Positions 43,854 to 51,987 of a stretch of 64,000 nucleotides of DNA are shown piece by piece. The stretch's first letter is position 1. Each line of letters begins with the position of its first letter. Source of the DNA: Catellicoccus marimammalium (GTDB lineage: Bacteria > Bacillota > Bacilli > Lactobacillales > Catellicoccaceae); assembly GCF_965139335.1 (NCBI RefSeq), contig NZ_CBCSEL010000002.1; one strand, given 5' to 3'. The notes under the pieces are model-generated. The model worked only from the letters and a program-made list of their open reading frames with translations. It searched no databases and was not told where the DNA came from. The position numbers and the translations under genes were made by a program.

Positions 43854-44825
43854 TTAACGACGATTTTGTTCAAAAAGTGGACTCACTGGACGATTTTCAT
43901 GAATGCGTTTGATTGCATCCCCAATTAATCCGCCAACGCTAATTTCTGTAATCTTATCGATGCGACGATCTTCTGATAAACAAATTGAATCTGTCACAAC
44001 TAAATGCTCAATTGCTGAATCTTCAATACGTTCTAAAGCTGGTCCTGATAAAACCGCATGTGTGCAGCAAGCTAAAACTTCAGTTGCGCCAGCTTCTTTC
44101 AAAGCGCTCGCTCCTAAAGTAATCGTTCCTGCAGTGTCAATCATATCGTCAATTAAGATACAACGTTTTCCTTTTACATCCCCAATGATGTTCATTACTT
44201 CAGCAACGTTTGCACGTGGACGACGTTTATCAATAATAGCGATTGGTGCTTTTAAGTGTTCTGCTAATTTACGAGCACGAGTCACTCCTCCGTGGTCTGG
44301 AGAAACAACGACTGTGTCATCTCCAACATAACCATGATCTAAGAAGTAATCTGCTAATAATGGAGCACCCATTAAATGATCGACCGGAATATCAAAGAAA
44401 CCTTGAATTTGTGCCGCATGTAAATCTAACGTTAACATACGAGTTGCCCCAGCTTTTTCTAACATGTTAGCTACTAATTTGGCAGTGATTGGTTCACGAG
44501 AGCGAGCTTTACGATCTTGACGAGCATAACCATAATATGGCATTACGACATTGATTGTTGCTGCACTAGCACGTTTTAATGCATCAATCATAATTAATAA
44601 TTCCATTAAGTTATCGTTTACTGGATTACTTGTTGATTGAATCACATAAACGTGAGAACCACGGATACTTTCTTCAATATTGATTTGGATTTCTCCATCA
44701 CTAAATTTTTTCACTGAGCATTTTCCTAATTCAACGCCTACTGCGTTGGCAATTTTCTCAGCTAATGGTCGGTTTGAGTTTAAAGAAAAAATCTTTAATT
44801 TGGGATCTGAATAATGTTCAGTCAT
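43854..44825 (-). CDS. prs: Ribose-phosphate pyrophosphokinase
   Basis: Makes PRPP. The 323-residue protein has KFSDGEIQINIEESIRG, YGYARQDRK, the flexible loop and the PRPP-binding CILIDDMIDTAGT. A long in-frame extension runs back into glmU but lacks similarity; the GGAGGA site before 44825 and the promoter at 44884-44912 fix the start. It is downstream of glmU, as in most Firmicutes, but separated by a terminator. Confidence 0.97.
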   Translation of the reverse strand: MTEHYSDPKLKIFSLNSNRPLAEKIANAVGVELGKCSVKKFSDGEIQINIEESIRGSHVYVIQSTSNPVNDNLMELLIMIDALKRASAATINVVMPYYGYARQDRKARSREPITAKLVANMLEKAGATRMLTLDLHAAQIQGFFDIPVDHLMGAPLLADYFLDHGYVGDDTVVVSPDHGGVTRARKLAEHLKAPIAIIDKRRPRANVAEVMNIIGDVKGKRCILIDDMIDTAGTITLGASALKEAGATEVLACCTHAVLSGPALERIEDSAIEHLVVTDSICLSEDRRIDKITEISVGGLIGDAIKRIHENRPVSPLFEQNRR

Positions 44826-44883
44826 GATTTCCTCCACTTTCTTTACTGCTTTTATAAACAAATATTCTATAATTACATCTCTC

Positions 44884-44912
44884 ATTTTAGATATTTTTCT
44901 ATGGAAAATCAA
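44884..44912 (-). promoter_or_regulatory. prs promoter
   Basis: On the minus strand: -35 TTGATT (44907-44912), 17 bases, -10 TAAAAT (44884-44889). It lies just beyond the glmU terminator. Confidence 0.7.
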
Positions 44913-44922
44913 GGTAAGGACG

Positions 44923-44946
44923 AAAAAAAGGAAGGCTTCGCCTTCC
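44923..44946 (-). terminator. glmU terminator
   Basis: GGAAGGC/GCCTTCC stem with a 3-base loop, followed by seven Ts on the minus strand. Confidence 0.9.
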
Positions 44947-44952
44947 CTTTTT

Positions 44953-46326
44953 TTATTTTTTAAATTGTGGTAATTGGTGAACATATTCTTCTTTATTTGT
45001 TTGACGTTCACGAGCAATCGCCATTGCTTCACTAGGTACATCTTTATTAATGGTAGAACCAGCAGCGATAAAGGCATCTTTCCCAACATGAACAGGAGAA
45101 ACAATATTGGCATTAGAACCAATGAATGCGCCATCTTCAATATCACTATGGTGTTTATTGACACCATCATAGTTGACAAAAATAGCACCACAACCAACAT
45201 TGATGTTTTCACCAAGTGTGGCATCCCCAATATATGCTAAGTGTCCTGCTTTGGTTCCATTTCCAATCGTCGCATTTTTCACTTCTACAAAGTTTCCAAT
45301 GTGAACACGTTCTTTTAATTCTGCATTTGGACGTAAACGAGCCATTGGTCCAACATCAGAACCACGACCTACTTTTGCTTGTTCTAAATGAGAAGCATAA
45401 ATCGCTACTTCATCGGCTAATTCACTATCGACAATAACAGAGTTACTGCCAATGAAACAATCGGAACCAATCACTGTTTTTCCTTTTAATTGAACATTAG
45501 GTTCAATCACTGTATCAGCACCAATCACAACATCATTTTCAATATAAGTGTGACTTGGATCAACAATTGTTACGCCATTGCGCATATGAGCAATCGCATT
45601 ACGTAAAAACATGCTTTGGTTTGCTTTTGCTAAAGCTACACGGTCGTTAACCCCTAAAGATTCTTCTGGGTCTTCCATAATGTGAGCACTTACTTTTTCC
45701 CCAGCATTTTGTAATAGCCCAATCACATCTGGTAAGTAATATTCACCTTGAGCATTATCATTTCCCACTTGATGTAACATAGTAAATAATGCTTCATTAT
45801 CAAAGCAATAAGTTCCAGTATTGATCTCTTGAATTGCTTTTTCTTCTTCTGTCGCATCTTTTTGTTCGACAATTTTTTGCACCGCACCGTTTTCATCGCG
45901 CACAATACGGCCATATCCTGTTGGGTCTTCCATAAACGCAGATAAAATCGTTGCTTTGGCTTTACTTGCTTCATGTTCTTCAAATAAGGCTTGTAATGTA
46001 CTTGCTTGTAATAATGGTGTATCACCACAAATAACTAACGTTGTGCCTTCTTTTCCTTCTAACATTGGAGCAGTTTGCAATACGGCATGTCCCGTTCCTA
46101 ATTGCTCTTCTTGTAACGCATATTCTACACGGTCTTGTAATAAAGATTGAACTTTTTCTGCTCCACATCCAACCACCGTAACAATTTTTTCTGGTTGAAT
46201 TTCTTCTGCTTGGGAAACCACATGGTCTACCATTGATTTTCCTGCCACAGGATGTAACACTTTATATAATTTAGATTTCATACGTGTTCCTTGTCCTGCT
46301 GCTAAAACGACAACATAACGATTCAT
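44953..46326 (-). CDS. glmU: Bifunctional UDP-GlcNAc pyrophosphorylase / glucosamine-1-phosphate acetyltransferase
   Basis: 457 residues. The N-terminal uridylyltransferase has LAAGQGTRMKSKLYKVLHP; the C-terminal left-handed beta helix is built of hexapeptide repeats (about 250-440). It supplies UDP-GlcNAc for peptidoglycan and teichoic acids. It lies downstream of purR in the conserved ispE-purR-glmU-prs neighbourhood. Confidence 0.97.
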   Translation of the reverse strand: MNRYVVVLAAGQGTRMKSKLYKVLHPVAGKSMVDHVVSQAEEIQPEKIVTVVGCGAEKVQSLLQDRVEYALQEEQLGTGHAVLQTAPMLEGKEGTTLVICGDTPLLQASTLQALFEEHEASKAKATILSAFMEDPTGYGRIVRDENGAVQKIVEQKDATEEEKAIQEINTGTYCFDNEALFTMLHQVGNDNAQGEYYLPDVIGLLQNAGEKVSAHIMEDPEESLGVNDRVALAKANQSMFLRNAIAHMRNGVTIVDPSHTYIENDVVIGADTVIEPNVQLKGKTVIGSDCFIGSNSVIVDSELADEVAIYASHLEQAKVGRGSDVGPMARLRPNAELKERVHIGNFVEVKNATIGNGTKAGHLAYIGDATLGENINVGCGAIFVNYDGVNKHHSDIEDGAFIGSNANIVSPVHVGKDAFIAAGSTINKDVPSEAMAIARERQTNKEEYVHQLPQFKK

Positions 46327-46367
46327 CGTTTTTCCCCCTCATACTTTCTAATTTTCATCTTTTCTTT

Positions 46368-47204
46368 TTATAATAATTCCATGTAATTTCCTGGAACTAC
46401 CGTAATGGTTTTGGTTGGAACATCCACTTTTTCTACACTTAATAGAGAAGTATAGTCATCCACTAAGCGATTTCCTTTAAAAGAAGAAGCCGCAAAAACG
46501 ACAATCCCTACTAAAGTGGCATTAAACTCTTCAATCATACTCTTCATACCGTTTACGGTACCGCCACCTTTCATAAAATCATCCACCACAAGCACACGAC
46601 TACCTTCTTTTAAGCTACGTTTGGATAATTCCATTTTTTCGACTCGGGCACTAGAGCCAGAAACATAATTGACACTAACCGTAGAGCCTTCAGTAATTTT
46701 GGAATCACGACGGACAATCACAAAAGGAACGTTCAAATAAGAAGCTACGGCTTGAGCAATCGGAATTCCTTTTGTTGCCACCGTCATGACGGCATCTACT
46801 TTTTGTTCGCCATACTTACTAGCAATTAAGCGTCCAATTTCACGTAAAATTTTTGGGTCCCCTAGTAAGTCAGATAAGAAAACATATCCCCCTGGAAGCA
46901 AACGGTCTTTTTCTGAAAGACGGTCACAAAGCGATTGTAAAAATGCTCGTGCTTCCGCATCCGTCATTTTAGGAATATAGCGCACTCCACCTGCTGCTCC
47001 AGGTAACGTTTCTAATACTCCAATGCCACGTTCCGCAAACGTCTTTTTAATGATGGCTAAGTCTTCACTAATAGAAGATTTGGCAGAAGAGTAGCGTTTG
47101 GCAAAATAAGTCAACGGTGTTAATTGATAAGGACGTTCTAAAAAATAATAGGTCATATCGACTAAACGACTACTTCTACGAATTTTCATGTGCTCTTCAC
47201 TCAT
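46368..47204 (-). CDS. purR: Purine operon repressor PurR
   Basis: 278 residues: an N-terminal winged helix (MKIRRSSRLVDMTYYFL, SAKSSISEDLAIIK) and a phosphoribosyltransferase-fold domain with the PRPP motif VLVVDDFMKGGGTV. PRPP relieves repression of purine genes. The ATG at 47202-47204 with AGGAGG 7 bases upstream is chosen over a longer reading into adcB. It sits between adcB and glmU; PurR-box-like motifs occur near the ispE promoter. Confidence 0.96.
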   Translation of the reverse strand: MSEEHMKIRRSSRLVDMTYYFLERPYQLTPLTYFAKRYSSAKSSISEDLAIIKKTFAERGIGVLETLPGAAGGVRYIPKMTDAEARAFLQSLCDRLSEKDRLLPGGYVFLSDLLGDPKILREIGRLIASKYGEQKVDAVMTVATKGIPIAQAVASYLNVPFVIVRRDSKITEGSTVSVNYVSGSSARVEKMELSKRSLKEGSRVLVVDDFMKGGGTVNGMKSMIEEFNATLVGIVVFAASSFKGNRLVDDYTSLLSVEKVDVPTKTITVVPGNYMELL

Positions 47205-47215
47205 TCTATTTCCTC

Positions 47216-48028
47216 CTATGATCGTACTTTGCGAATCATCCACTGGCCAAGTGAACAAAGTAAAAATAAGCCAATAAAAATTAAGGTAATCATGGCTCCT
47301 GGAGCGACATCTAATTGGTAAGAAGTGACTAATCCGCCAATCATTCCTAAAAGACCAATTCCAATGCCATAAAAGACCACACTATTAAAACTTTTCCCTA
47401 GTTTCATTCCAATTGCGGCAGGTAAAATCATAACCGCAGACACTAATAAAGACCCAGCAATTGGAATCATAATGGTAATCGCTACCCCAGTAAAGATATT
47501 AAATAATAAAGACATAAAGCGCACCGGTAATTGATCTACATGGGCAATGTCTTCATCAAAGGTTAACACATACATGGGACGCTTAAATAAAAGAAATAGT
47601 ACTAACATCGTTAACGTTAATACTAACAATAAAACGACTTGTGCGTTTGAAATCGTAATGATGGAACCAAATAAAAATTGATTAATTTTCATCGGCGCAT
47701 CATCGGATAAGCCCATTAATAATAAAGCGAGTGCTAATCCACCAGACATTATCATGACGGTAGAAATTTCTGAATAAGATTTATACATAAAACGCAAAAT
47801 CTCTAAAAGCACAGCGGCTAAAATAACAATCGCTAACGTAGTAATCGTTGGATTCACTCCTAAAAAGAAGCCAAGGGCAATTCCTGCTAAAGAAACATGG
47901 CTTAATGTATCTGCCATTAATGATTGTCGTCTTGTAACTAAAAAAACGCCCAATAATGGAGCTAATACAGCCATACATAAAGAGGCAAATAAAGCCCGAA
48001 TCATGAATGCATATGAAAACATCTCCAT
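47216..48028 (-). CDS. adcB: Metal (probably zinc) ABC transporter permease, ZnuB/AdcB family
   Basis: 270 residues with about eight membrane helices; family segments PLLGVFLVTRRQSLMADTL and IPIAGSLLVSAVMILPAA. The ABC-3 family carries Zn2+ or Mn2+. I favour zinc because of the AdcCB-like arrangement with purR in enterococci, but no binding protein gene is present to decide. ATG 48026-48028 has AAGGAGG; the gene overlaps adcC by 28 bases. Confidence 0.88.
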   Translation of the reverse strand: MEMFSYAFMIRALFASLCMAVLAPLLGVFLVTRRQSLMADTLSHVSLAGIALGFFLGVNPTITTLAIVILAAVLLEILRFMYKSYSEISTVMIMSGGLALALLLMGLSDDAPMKINQFLFGSIITISNAQVVLLLVLTLTMLVLFLLFKRPMYVLTFDEDIAHVDQLPVRFMSLLFNIFTGVAITIMIPIAGSLLVSAVMILPAAIGMKLGKSFNSVVFYGIGIGLLGMIGGLVTSYQLDVAPGAMITLIFIGLFLLCSLGQWMIRKVRS

Positions 48029-48687
48029 GGACAATCCTCCTTCCGCACAAGATGAATTTGACGGTCAATATAAGGCTCAATTTCTTCATAATCATGGGTA
48101 ACCATCAAAATTGCTTTATGGTGCTCATGCGCATTATGGCGCAATAATTCATAAAATTTATGGCGAGTCTCATCGTCCATTCCTGTCGTTGGTTCATCTA
48201 AAATTAATAAATCTGGATCTAATGCGAATAAACGAGCTAAACAAATTCGCTGTTTTTGTCCACCAGAAAGTTCGCCAATTCGACGATGACGATAATCCCA
48301 CATACCAACTGATTGTAATGCTTTTTCTACTCGCTGATGGTCTTCTTTGGTTAAACGACGGAACCATTTCCCACGAGGATAACGTCCGGATTGCACAAGT
48401 TCTAATACTGTACTTGGAAATCCTGCATTAAAGGACGCAATTTGTTGGGGAATGTATCCCGTTACCATCTTTTTCCCATCAATATTTTTAGCGGCCAAAT
48501 GAACCGACCCTTTTTTGGGTTTTAATAAGCCTAAAATATTTTTTAGTAACGTTGATTTTGCGGCTCCATTTTCTCCGGTTAACACCACAAATTCTCCTGG
48601 TTTCACATCAAAAGAGATATGGCTTAAGACTGGTGTTTTATCATAAGAAAATTGTAAGTTATCAACGACTAAATATGGATCACTCAT
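48001..48687 (-). CDS. adcC: Metal (probably zinc) ABC transporter ATP-binding protein, ZnuC/AdcC family
   Basis: 228 residues with Walker A GENGAAKST (the usual Gly-Gly replaced by Ala-Ala, common in this family), signature LSGGQKQR, Walker B LLILDEPTTGMD and the switch His in MVTHDYEE. The second ATG (48685-48687) has the correct distance from the AAGGAGG site. It overlaps ispE and adcB. Confidence 0.9.
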   Translation of the reverse strand: MSDPYLVVDNLQFSYDKTPVLSHISFDVKPGEFVVLTGENGAAKSTLLKNILGLLKPKKGSVHLAAKNIDGKKMVTGYIPQQIASFNAGFPSTVLELVQSGRYPRGKWFRRLTKEDHQRVEKALQSVGMWDYRHRRIGELSGGQKQRICLARLFALDPDLLILDEPTTGMDDETRHKFYELLRHNAHEHHKAILMVTHDYEEIEPYIDRQIHLVRKEDCPWRCFHMHS

Positions 48688-49555
48688 CCTCATTCCTCCT
48701 TTGATGAACGGGTCGTGTTAAATAAATTTCTTTACAAAAACCACGTAAAGCATTCATTGCTCGCTGTGCTTTTTGTTCCTTTTTAAATAAACCTACCATC
48801 GTAGGTCCAGTACCCGACATAAATACGGCATCCGCCCCTACTTTTTCTAACGTTTTACGAATCCGCAATAGTTCAGGACATAGTTGAGTCGTCACAGGTT
48901 CTAAATCATTCCCAGCATAATGGCAAATCTCTGCGTAGTCGCCCATTTCTATTCCTTCTCGTACCTTTTGCACTTCGCAAATCGGAAGTGATTCTAAAGA
49001 TAACGCCTGGAAAACTTTTGGCGTTGAAATACTTACTGCCGGTTTTGCTAGTAATAAATAACAATGTGGCATCTTAGGTAAAAACGTTAATTCATTGCCA
49101 ATTCCTTCCGCATAAGCAGTGGAAGAATATAAACAATAAACGACATCGCTCCCAATATCTGCCCCAATTCGTGCGAGCTCTTCTAATGGAGCGTTAATTT
49201 GCCATAAACGATTTAATCCTCGCAATGTCGCTGCAGCATCACTGCTACCACCACCCATTCCTGCAGAAACAGGAATTTTTTTATATAACGAAATATTCGC
49301 TCCTTGAACAATACCATAGGTTTCTTGTAAGAGCGTGGCTGCCTGTAGAATATAGTTCCTACCATCGCGCGGTAAAAAACTATTATCCATTTCTAGCTGG
49401 ATTTTCCCATCTTCTCGCAGTGAAAAAGAGAGATGATCTGCTAGATCGACACTCGTCATTACGGTTTGTACATCATGATATCCATCCATGCGACTCCCTT
49501 GAATATTCAAGGCAATATTGATTTTTCCCCAAGCCGTTTCTTTTACTTCCACCAT
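48680..49555 (-). CDS. ispE: 4-diphosphocytidyl-2-C-methyl-D-erythritol kinase
   Basis: GHMP kinase of the MEP isoprenoid route. The 291-residue protein has the glycine loop PVSAGMGGGSSDAAATL and the C-terminal GTGPTMVGLF. Some Lactobacillales keep ispE although they use mevalonate, so pathway use cannot be decided from this window. First gene of ispE-adcC-adcB-purR-glmU. Confidence 0.93.
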   Translation of the reverse strand: MVEVKETAWGKINIALNIQGSRMDGYHDVQTVMTSVDLADHLSFSLREDGKIQLEMDNSFLPRDGRNYILQAATLLQETYGIVQGANISLYKKIPVSAGMGGGSSDAAATLRGLNRLWQINAPLEELARIGADIGSDVVYCLYSSTAYAEGIGNELTFLPKMPHCYLLLAKPAVSISTPKVFQALSLESLPICEVQKVREGIEMGDYAEICHYAGNDLEPVTTQLCPELLRIRKTLEKVGADAVFMSGTGPTMVGLFKKEQKAQRAMNALRGFCKEIYLTRPVHQRRNEDE

Positions 49556-49583
49556 TTCTCTCCATCCTTTTATTGTTCGTTTT

Positions 49584-49592
49584 ATTATATCA
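49584..49592 (-). promoter_or_regulatory. Promoter of the ispE-purR-glmU run
   Basis: Extended -10 TGA-TATAAT on the minus strand, 28 bases before the ispE ATG. No clear -35. Confidence 0.6.
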
Positions 49593-49595
49593 TAA

Positions 49596-49670
49596 ATGAG
49601 CGAACAAACGGAAAAATACCTTCGTTTTAATTCATTCGGTTCAAAACAAAACGAATTTTTCCGAATAAAA
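49596..49670. promoter_or_regulatory. PurR-box-like motifs upstream of the ispE promoter
   Basis: Three near-matches to the PurR box core CCGAAC occur: GCGAAC (49600-49605, plus), CCGAAT (49634-49639, minus) and CCGAAT (49661-49666, plus), each in A/T-rich flanks. The last two form an inverted repeat. The first overlaps the expected -35 region. PurR is encoded in this operon, so autoregulation is plausible but unproven. Confidence 0.35.
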
Positions 49671-49690
49671 CTGTCGGATTTTACAAAAAA

Positions 49691-49710
49691 GAGAGTGGAA
49701 ATCCACTCTC
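49691..49710 (-). terminator. Terminator after the sigma-like gene
   Basis: GAGAGTGGA/TCCACTCTC stem with a tiny loop, followed on the minus strand by TTTTTTGT. Confidence 0.85.
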
Positions 49711-50263
49711 ATTGTAGTTGTTCTTTAATTTGTTTTAGCAACATTGTCGTATATTTTGTTCCACGATGAAGTTCTTTTGAACAAGTGCGTAAAGATTTTC
49801 CTTCCAAACGAGAAAGGAGTAATTGACAAACTTCATACGTTGCTATCGTACAAATGGATTGTTGCCACCATAATTGCGTTACGATAGCTTCATACGTGTC
49901 TACTTCACAATACGTCAGACTCTCTTGTTCTACCCAAGTCGTCGTTTGATTCACATTGCGTTTGGCTGCTCTTTCATAACGCCACTCATTTAAAAAATGA
50001 TTGGACAAACTGTGATGAAAGTAGCTAAAAAAGACACGTTCAAAATCTTGGTTTTTCCAACTTCTTTTATCTTGAAATTGGTGAATTAATTGAAACAGAA
50101 CAATCATTGCCTCCTGCTCCCGGTCTTGTTCGTCCCAATAATAAAGATGATATTTTTGTTTTGCTCGATACATCGCATGATAGGTAAGATGACAAAGGTA
50201 ACAAAAATAGTACTCTATTTGTTGGGAACAACAATAGACATGACGTAGTGTGTAGGCAATCAT
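49709..50263 (-). CDS. Divergent RNA polymerase sigma factor, SigH/ComX-like
   Basis: 184 residues. The middle (YYWDEQDREQEAMIVLFQLI...FERVFFSYFHHSLSNHF) resembles sigma-70 region 2, and the C-terminal part (LLLSRLEGKSLRTCSKELHR) looks like a region 4 helix-turn-helix. It lies directly after rae1 (yacP), which is where sigH sits in Bacillus, but rpmG-secE-nusG do not follow. The N-terminus has four Cys (CC and C-x2-C within residues 11-24). It is rich in aromatic and basic residues. AGGAG 6 bases before the ATG supports the start. A role in competence is only a guess by position. Confidence 0.6.
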   Translation of the reverse strand: MIAYTLRHVYCCSQQIEYYFCYLCHLTYHAMYRAKQKYHLYYWDEQDREQEAMIVLFQLIHQFQDKRSWKNQDFERVFFSYFHHSLSNHFLNEWRYERAAKRNVNQTTTWVEQESLTYCEVDTYEAIVTQLWWQQSICTIATYEVCQLLLSRLEGKSLRTCSKELHRGTKYTTMLLKQIKEQLQ

Positions 50264-50294
50264 TGCTCGCTCCTATCTTCTAGCGAACACCACC

Positions 50295-50300
50295 ATTATA
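50295..50300 (-). promoter_or_regulatory. -10 element of the sigma-like gene
   Basis: TATAAT on the minus strand, 31 bases before the ATG, in the 62-base gap after rae1. T-rich DNA upstream gives no clear -35 at 17 bases. Confidence 0.5.
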
Positions 50301-50325
50301 ACGCAATAAAAAAACAAAACAACCC

Positions 50326-50853
50326 TCAGTCTTTCCCTTGTAAATTCTCCATTAATTGTTGTAAAGAATCCAGTTGTGTTTCATCCCAAGGGACATTGCG
50401 TTTATAATTTTGAAACTGTGTTTGATACGCTTCTTTTTCAATCGCCTTTTTTTCTCGATGAACGTCTTTATAAAGTTCTCGAGCAGATTTTCGTAAGGCT
50501 CCGACGGAAAAAATTTGCCACTGTTCTGCCAAATCACTCGTTGCTACAGTGACTTGAGTTAAGACATTCATTCGTTCTTTTGCCAGTGCTTCAATATACG
50601 TATCTGCCGTTTCATCTTTGGCCGTAAAAACAACTTGTAGCTTATACTGCTCATAAGTTTGTGTAATTCCTGGGACAAACTGAGCATCAAAAACAACGAT
50701 GACTTCTATTCCTTTAAACTTCGCATATTCTGATAAATCTTTGAGGAGCGCTTCTCTTGCCTCTTCTAATTCATCTTTTTTCTTGAAAGGAATCAAATTG
50801 GGCCAAGCTCCAATCATGTTATAGCCATCGACAATCAATACTTGGTGCTTCAT
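50326..50853 (-). CDS. rae1: Ribosome-associated endoribonuclease Rae1 (YacP, NYN domain)
   Basis: 175 residues of the PIN-like NYN fold: VDGYNMIGAWP, VVFDAQFVPG and ATSDLAEQWQ carry the acidic active-site residues. In Bacillus, Rae1 cuts mRNA in the ribosomal A site. It overlaps rlmB by 4 bases, in the conserved cysS-mrnC-rlmB-rae1 order. Confidence 0.92.
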   Translation of the reverse strand: MKHQVLIVDGYNMIGAWPNLIPFKKKDELEEAREALLKDLSEYAKFKGIEVIVVFDAQFVPGITQTYEQYKLQVVFTAKDETADTYIEALAKERMNVLTQVTVATSDLAEQWQIFSVGALRKSARELYKDVHREKKAIEKEAYQTQFQNYKRNVPWDETQLDSLQQLMENLQGKD

Positions 50854-51599
50854 TTGCCTAAAGGATGACGGAAACGATACATTTCATAAAGCAATAAACC
50901 AGAAGCCACACTTGCATTTAAACTTTGCACATGTCCAACCATTGGAATGGTTAATAGTTCATCGACTTCTTTTTTCAATGTCGCTTGCATCCCTTTTCCT
51001 TCATTCCCAATAATTAACGCCACTTTGCCAGAAACATTCCAGCTACGGTAATCAGACCCTTGCATGTCTGTTCCAAAGATCCAAAATCCTTCGTCTTTTA
51101 ATTTTTTCACCGCTTGCGTTAAGTTGGTTACTCGCATGACAGGAACATGTTCAATTGCCCCTGTAGAAGTTTTAGCGACAATTGGTGTAATTCCACAAGC
51201 ACGATGTTTAGGAATAATCACTCCATCGACTCCTGTCGCATCACAAGTTCGTAAAATCGAACCGAGATTATGAGGATCTTCAATACGATCTAAAATTAAA
51301 AAGAAGGGATCTTCTTTTTGTTCACAAATCGCTTTTACTGTGCTTACAAAATCAGCGTAGGCAAAAGGAGTCGTTCGTAAGACAACTCCTTGGTGATTGC
51401 CTTTTTCCGCCATTTTTTCTAAGTTCGCTTTTGGTTGTTTGACCACTGGAACTTTCTTTTCTTTGGCTTTTGCTAAAATTTGTTGGATTTTTTCTCCTTT
51501 TAATTCTTGTTGGACAAAGAGTTTATCTCCTTTTCCTTGTTGAAGCGCTTCGAATACCGCATGGCGACCAAAAACGATATTTTCTTCTTTATTTTCCAT
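50850..51599 (-). CDS. rlmB: 23S rRNA (guanosine-2'-O)-methyltransferase RlmB (SpoU family)
   Basis: 249 residues, an N-terminal RNA-binding domain (FGRHAVFEALQ) and a SPOUT knot with LDRIEDPHNLGSILRT, IGNEGKGM and SLNASVASGLLLYE. ATG 51597-51599 with AAGGGG chosen over a codon six residues earlier. It overlaps mrnC by 11 bases and rae1 by 4. Confidence 0.94.
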   Translation of the reverse strand: MENKEENIVFGRHAVFEALQQGKGDKLFVQQELKGEKIQQILAKAKEKKVPVVKQPKANLEKMAEKGNHQGVVLRTTPFAYADFVSTVKAICEQKEDPFFLILDRIEDPHNLGSILRTCDATGVDGVIIPKHRACGITPIVAKTSTGAIEHVPVMRVTNLTQAVKKLKDEGFWIFGTDMQGSDYRSWNVSGKVALIIGNEGKGMQATLKKEVDELLTIPMVGHVQSLNASVASGLLLYEMYRFRHPLGK

Positions 51600-51987
51600 G
51601 TTTTTCCCCTTTATCAATACACCATTGACATAATTCTTGTTCTCGTTCTTTTTGACCGGTTAAGTGAAGATAGCCTACTAACGCTTCAAATCCTGTCGCA
51701 ATACGATAGGTTGTAATATCGGCATTTTTCGCTGCCGTATGACTTTTAGCATTGCGTCCACGACGATAAATTAATTCTTCTTCTTCCGTTAACCAGTTTT
51801 CTTCTAATAATTGTTTCATTAAACGCGCTTGTCCTTTGGCAGAAACAAAACGAGTTGCTGCATGATGCAATTGATTCGGTCTTGTTTTTCCTTGAGAGAC
51901 TAAATAATCACGAATATATTGCTCATATACCGCATCTCCCACATATGCTAAGGCAAGGCCATTTAATTGTTTATAATCTACTGCCAT
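51589..51987 (-). CDS. mrnC: Mini-ribonuclease III
   Basis: 132 residues: an RNase III catalytic domain without the double-stranded RNA binding domain, with LALAYVGDAVYEQYIR carrying the catalytic Asp, and GFEALVGYLHLTG with the second acidic site. It matures 23S rRNA in Bacillus. The ATG overlaps the cysS stop (TAATG). Co-transcribed with cysS and rlmB. Confidence 0.95.
   Translation of the reverse strand: MAVDYKQLNGLALAYVGDAVYEQYIRDYLVSQGKTRPNQLHHAATRFVSAKGQARLMKQLLEENWLTEEEELIYRRGRNAKSHTAAKNADITTYRIATGFEALVGYLHLTGQKEREQELCQWCIDKGEKHGK

Noticed and set aside
44826..45230. In-frame 5' extension of prs into glmU
   Set aside because: The extension crosses the glmU terminator and the prs promoter and lacks similarity to Prs; the start at 44825 has a GGAGGA site.
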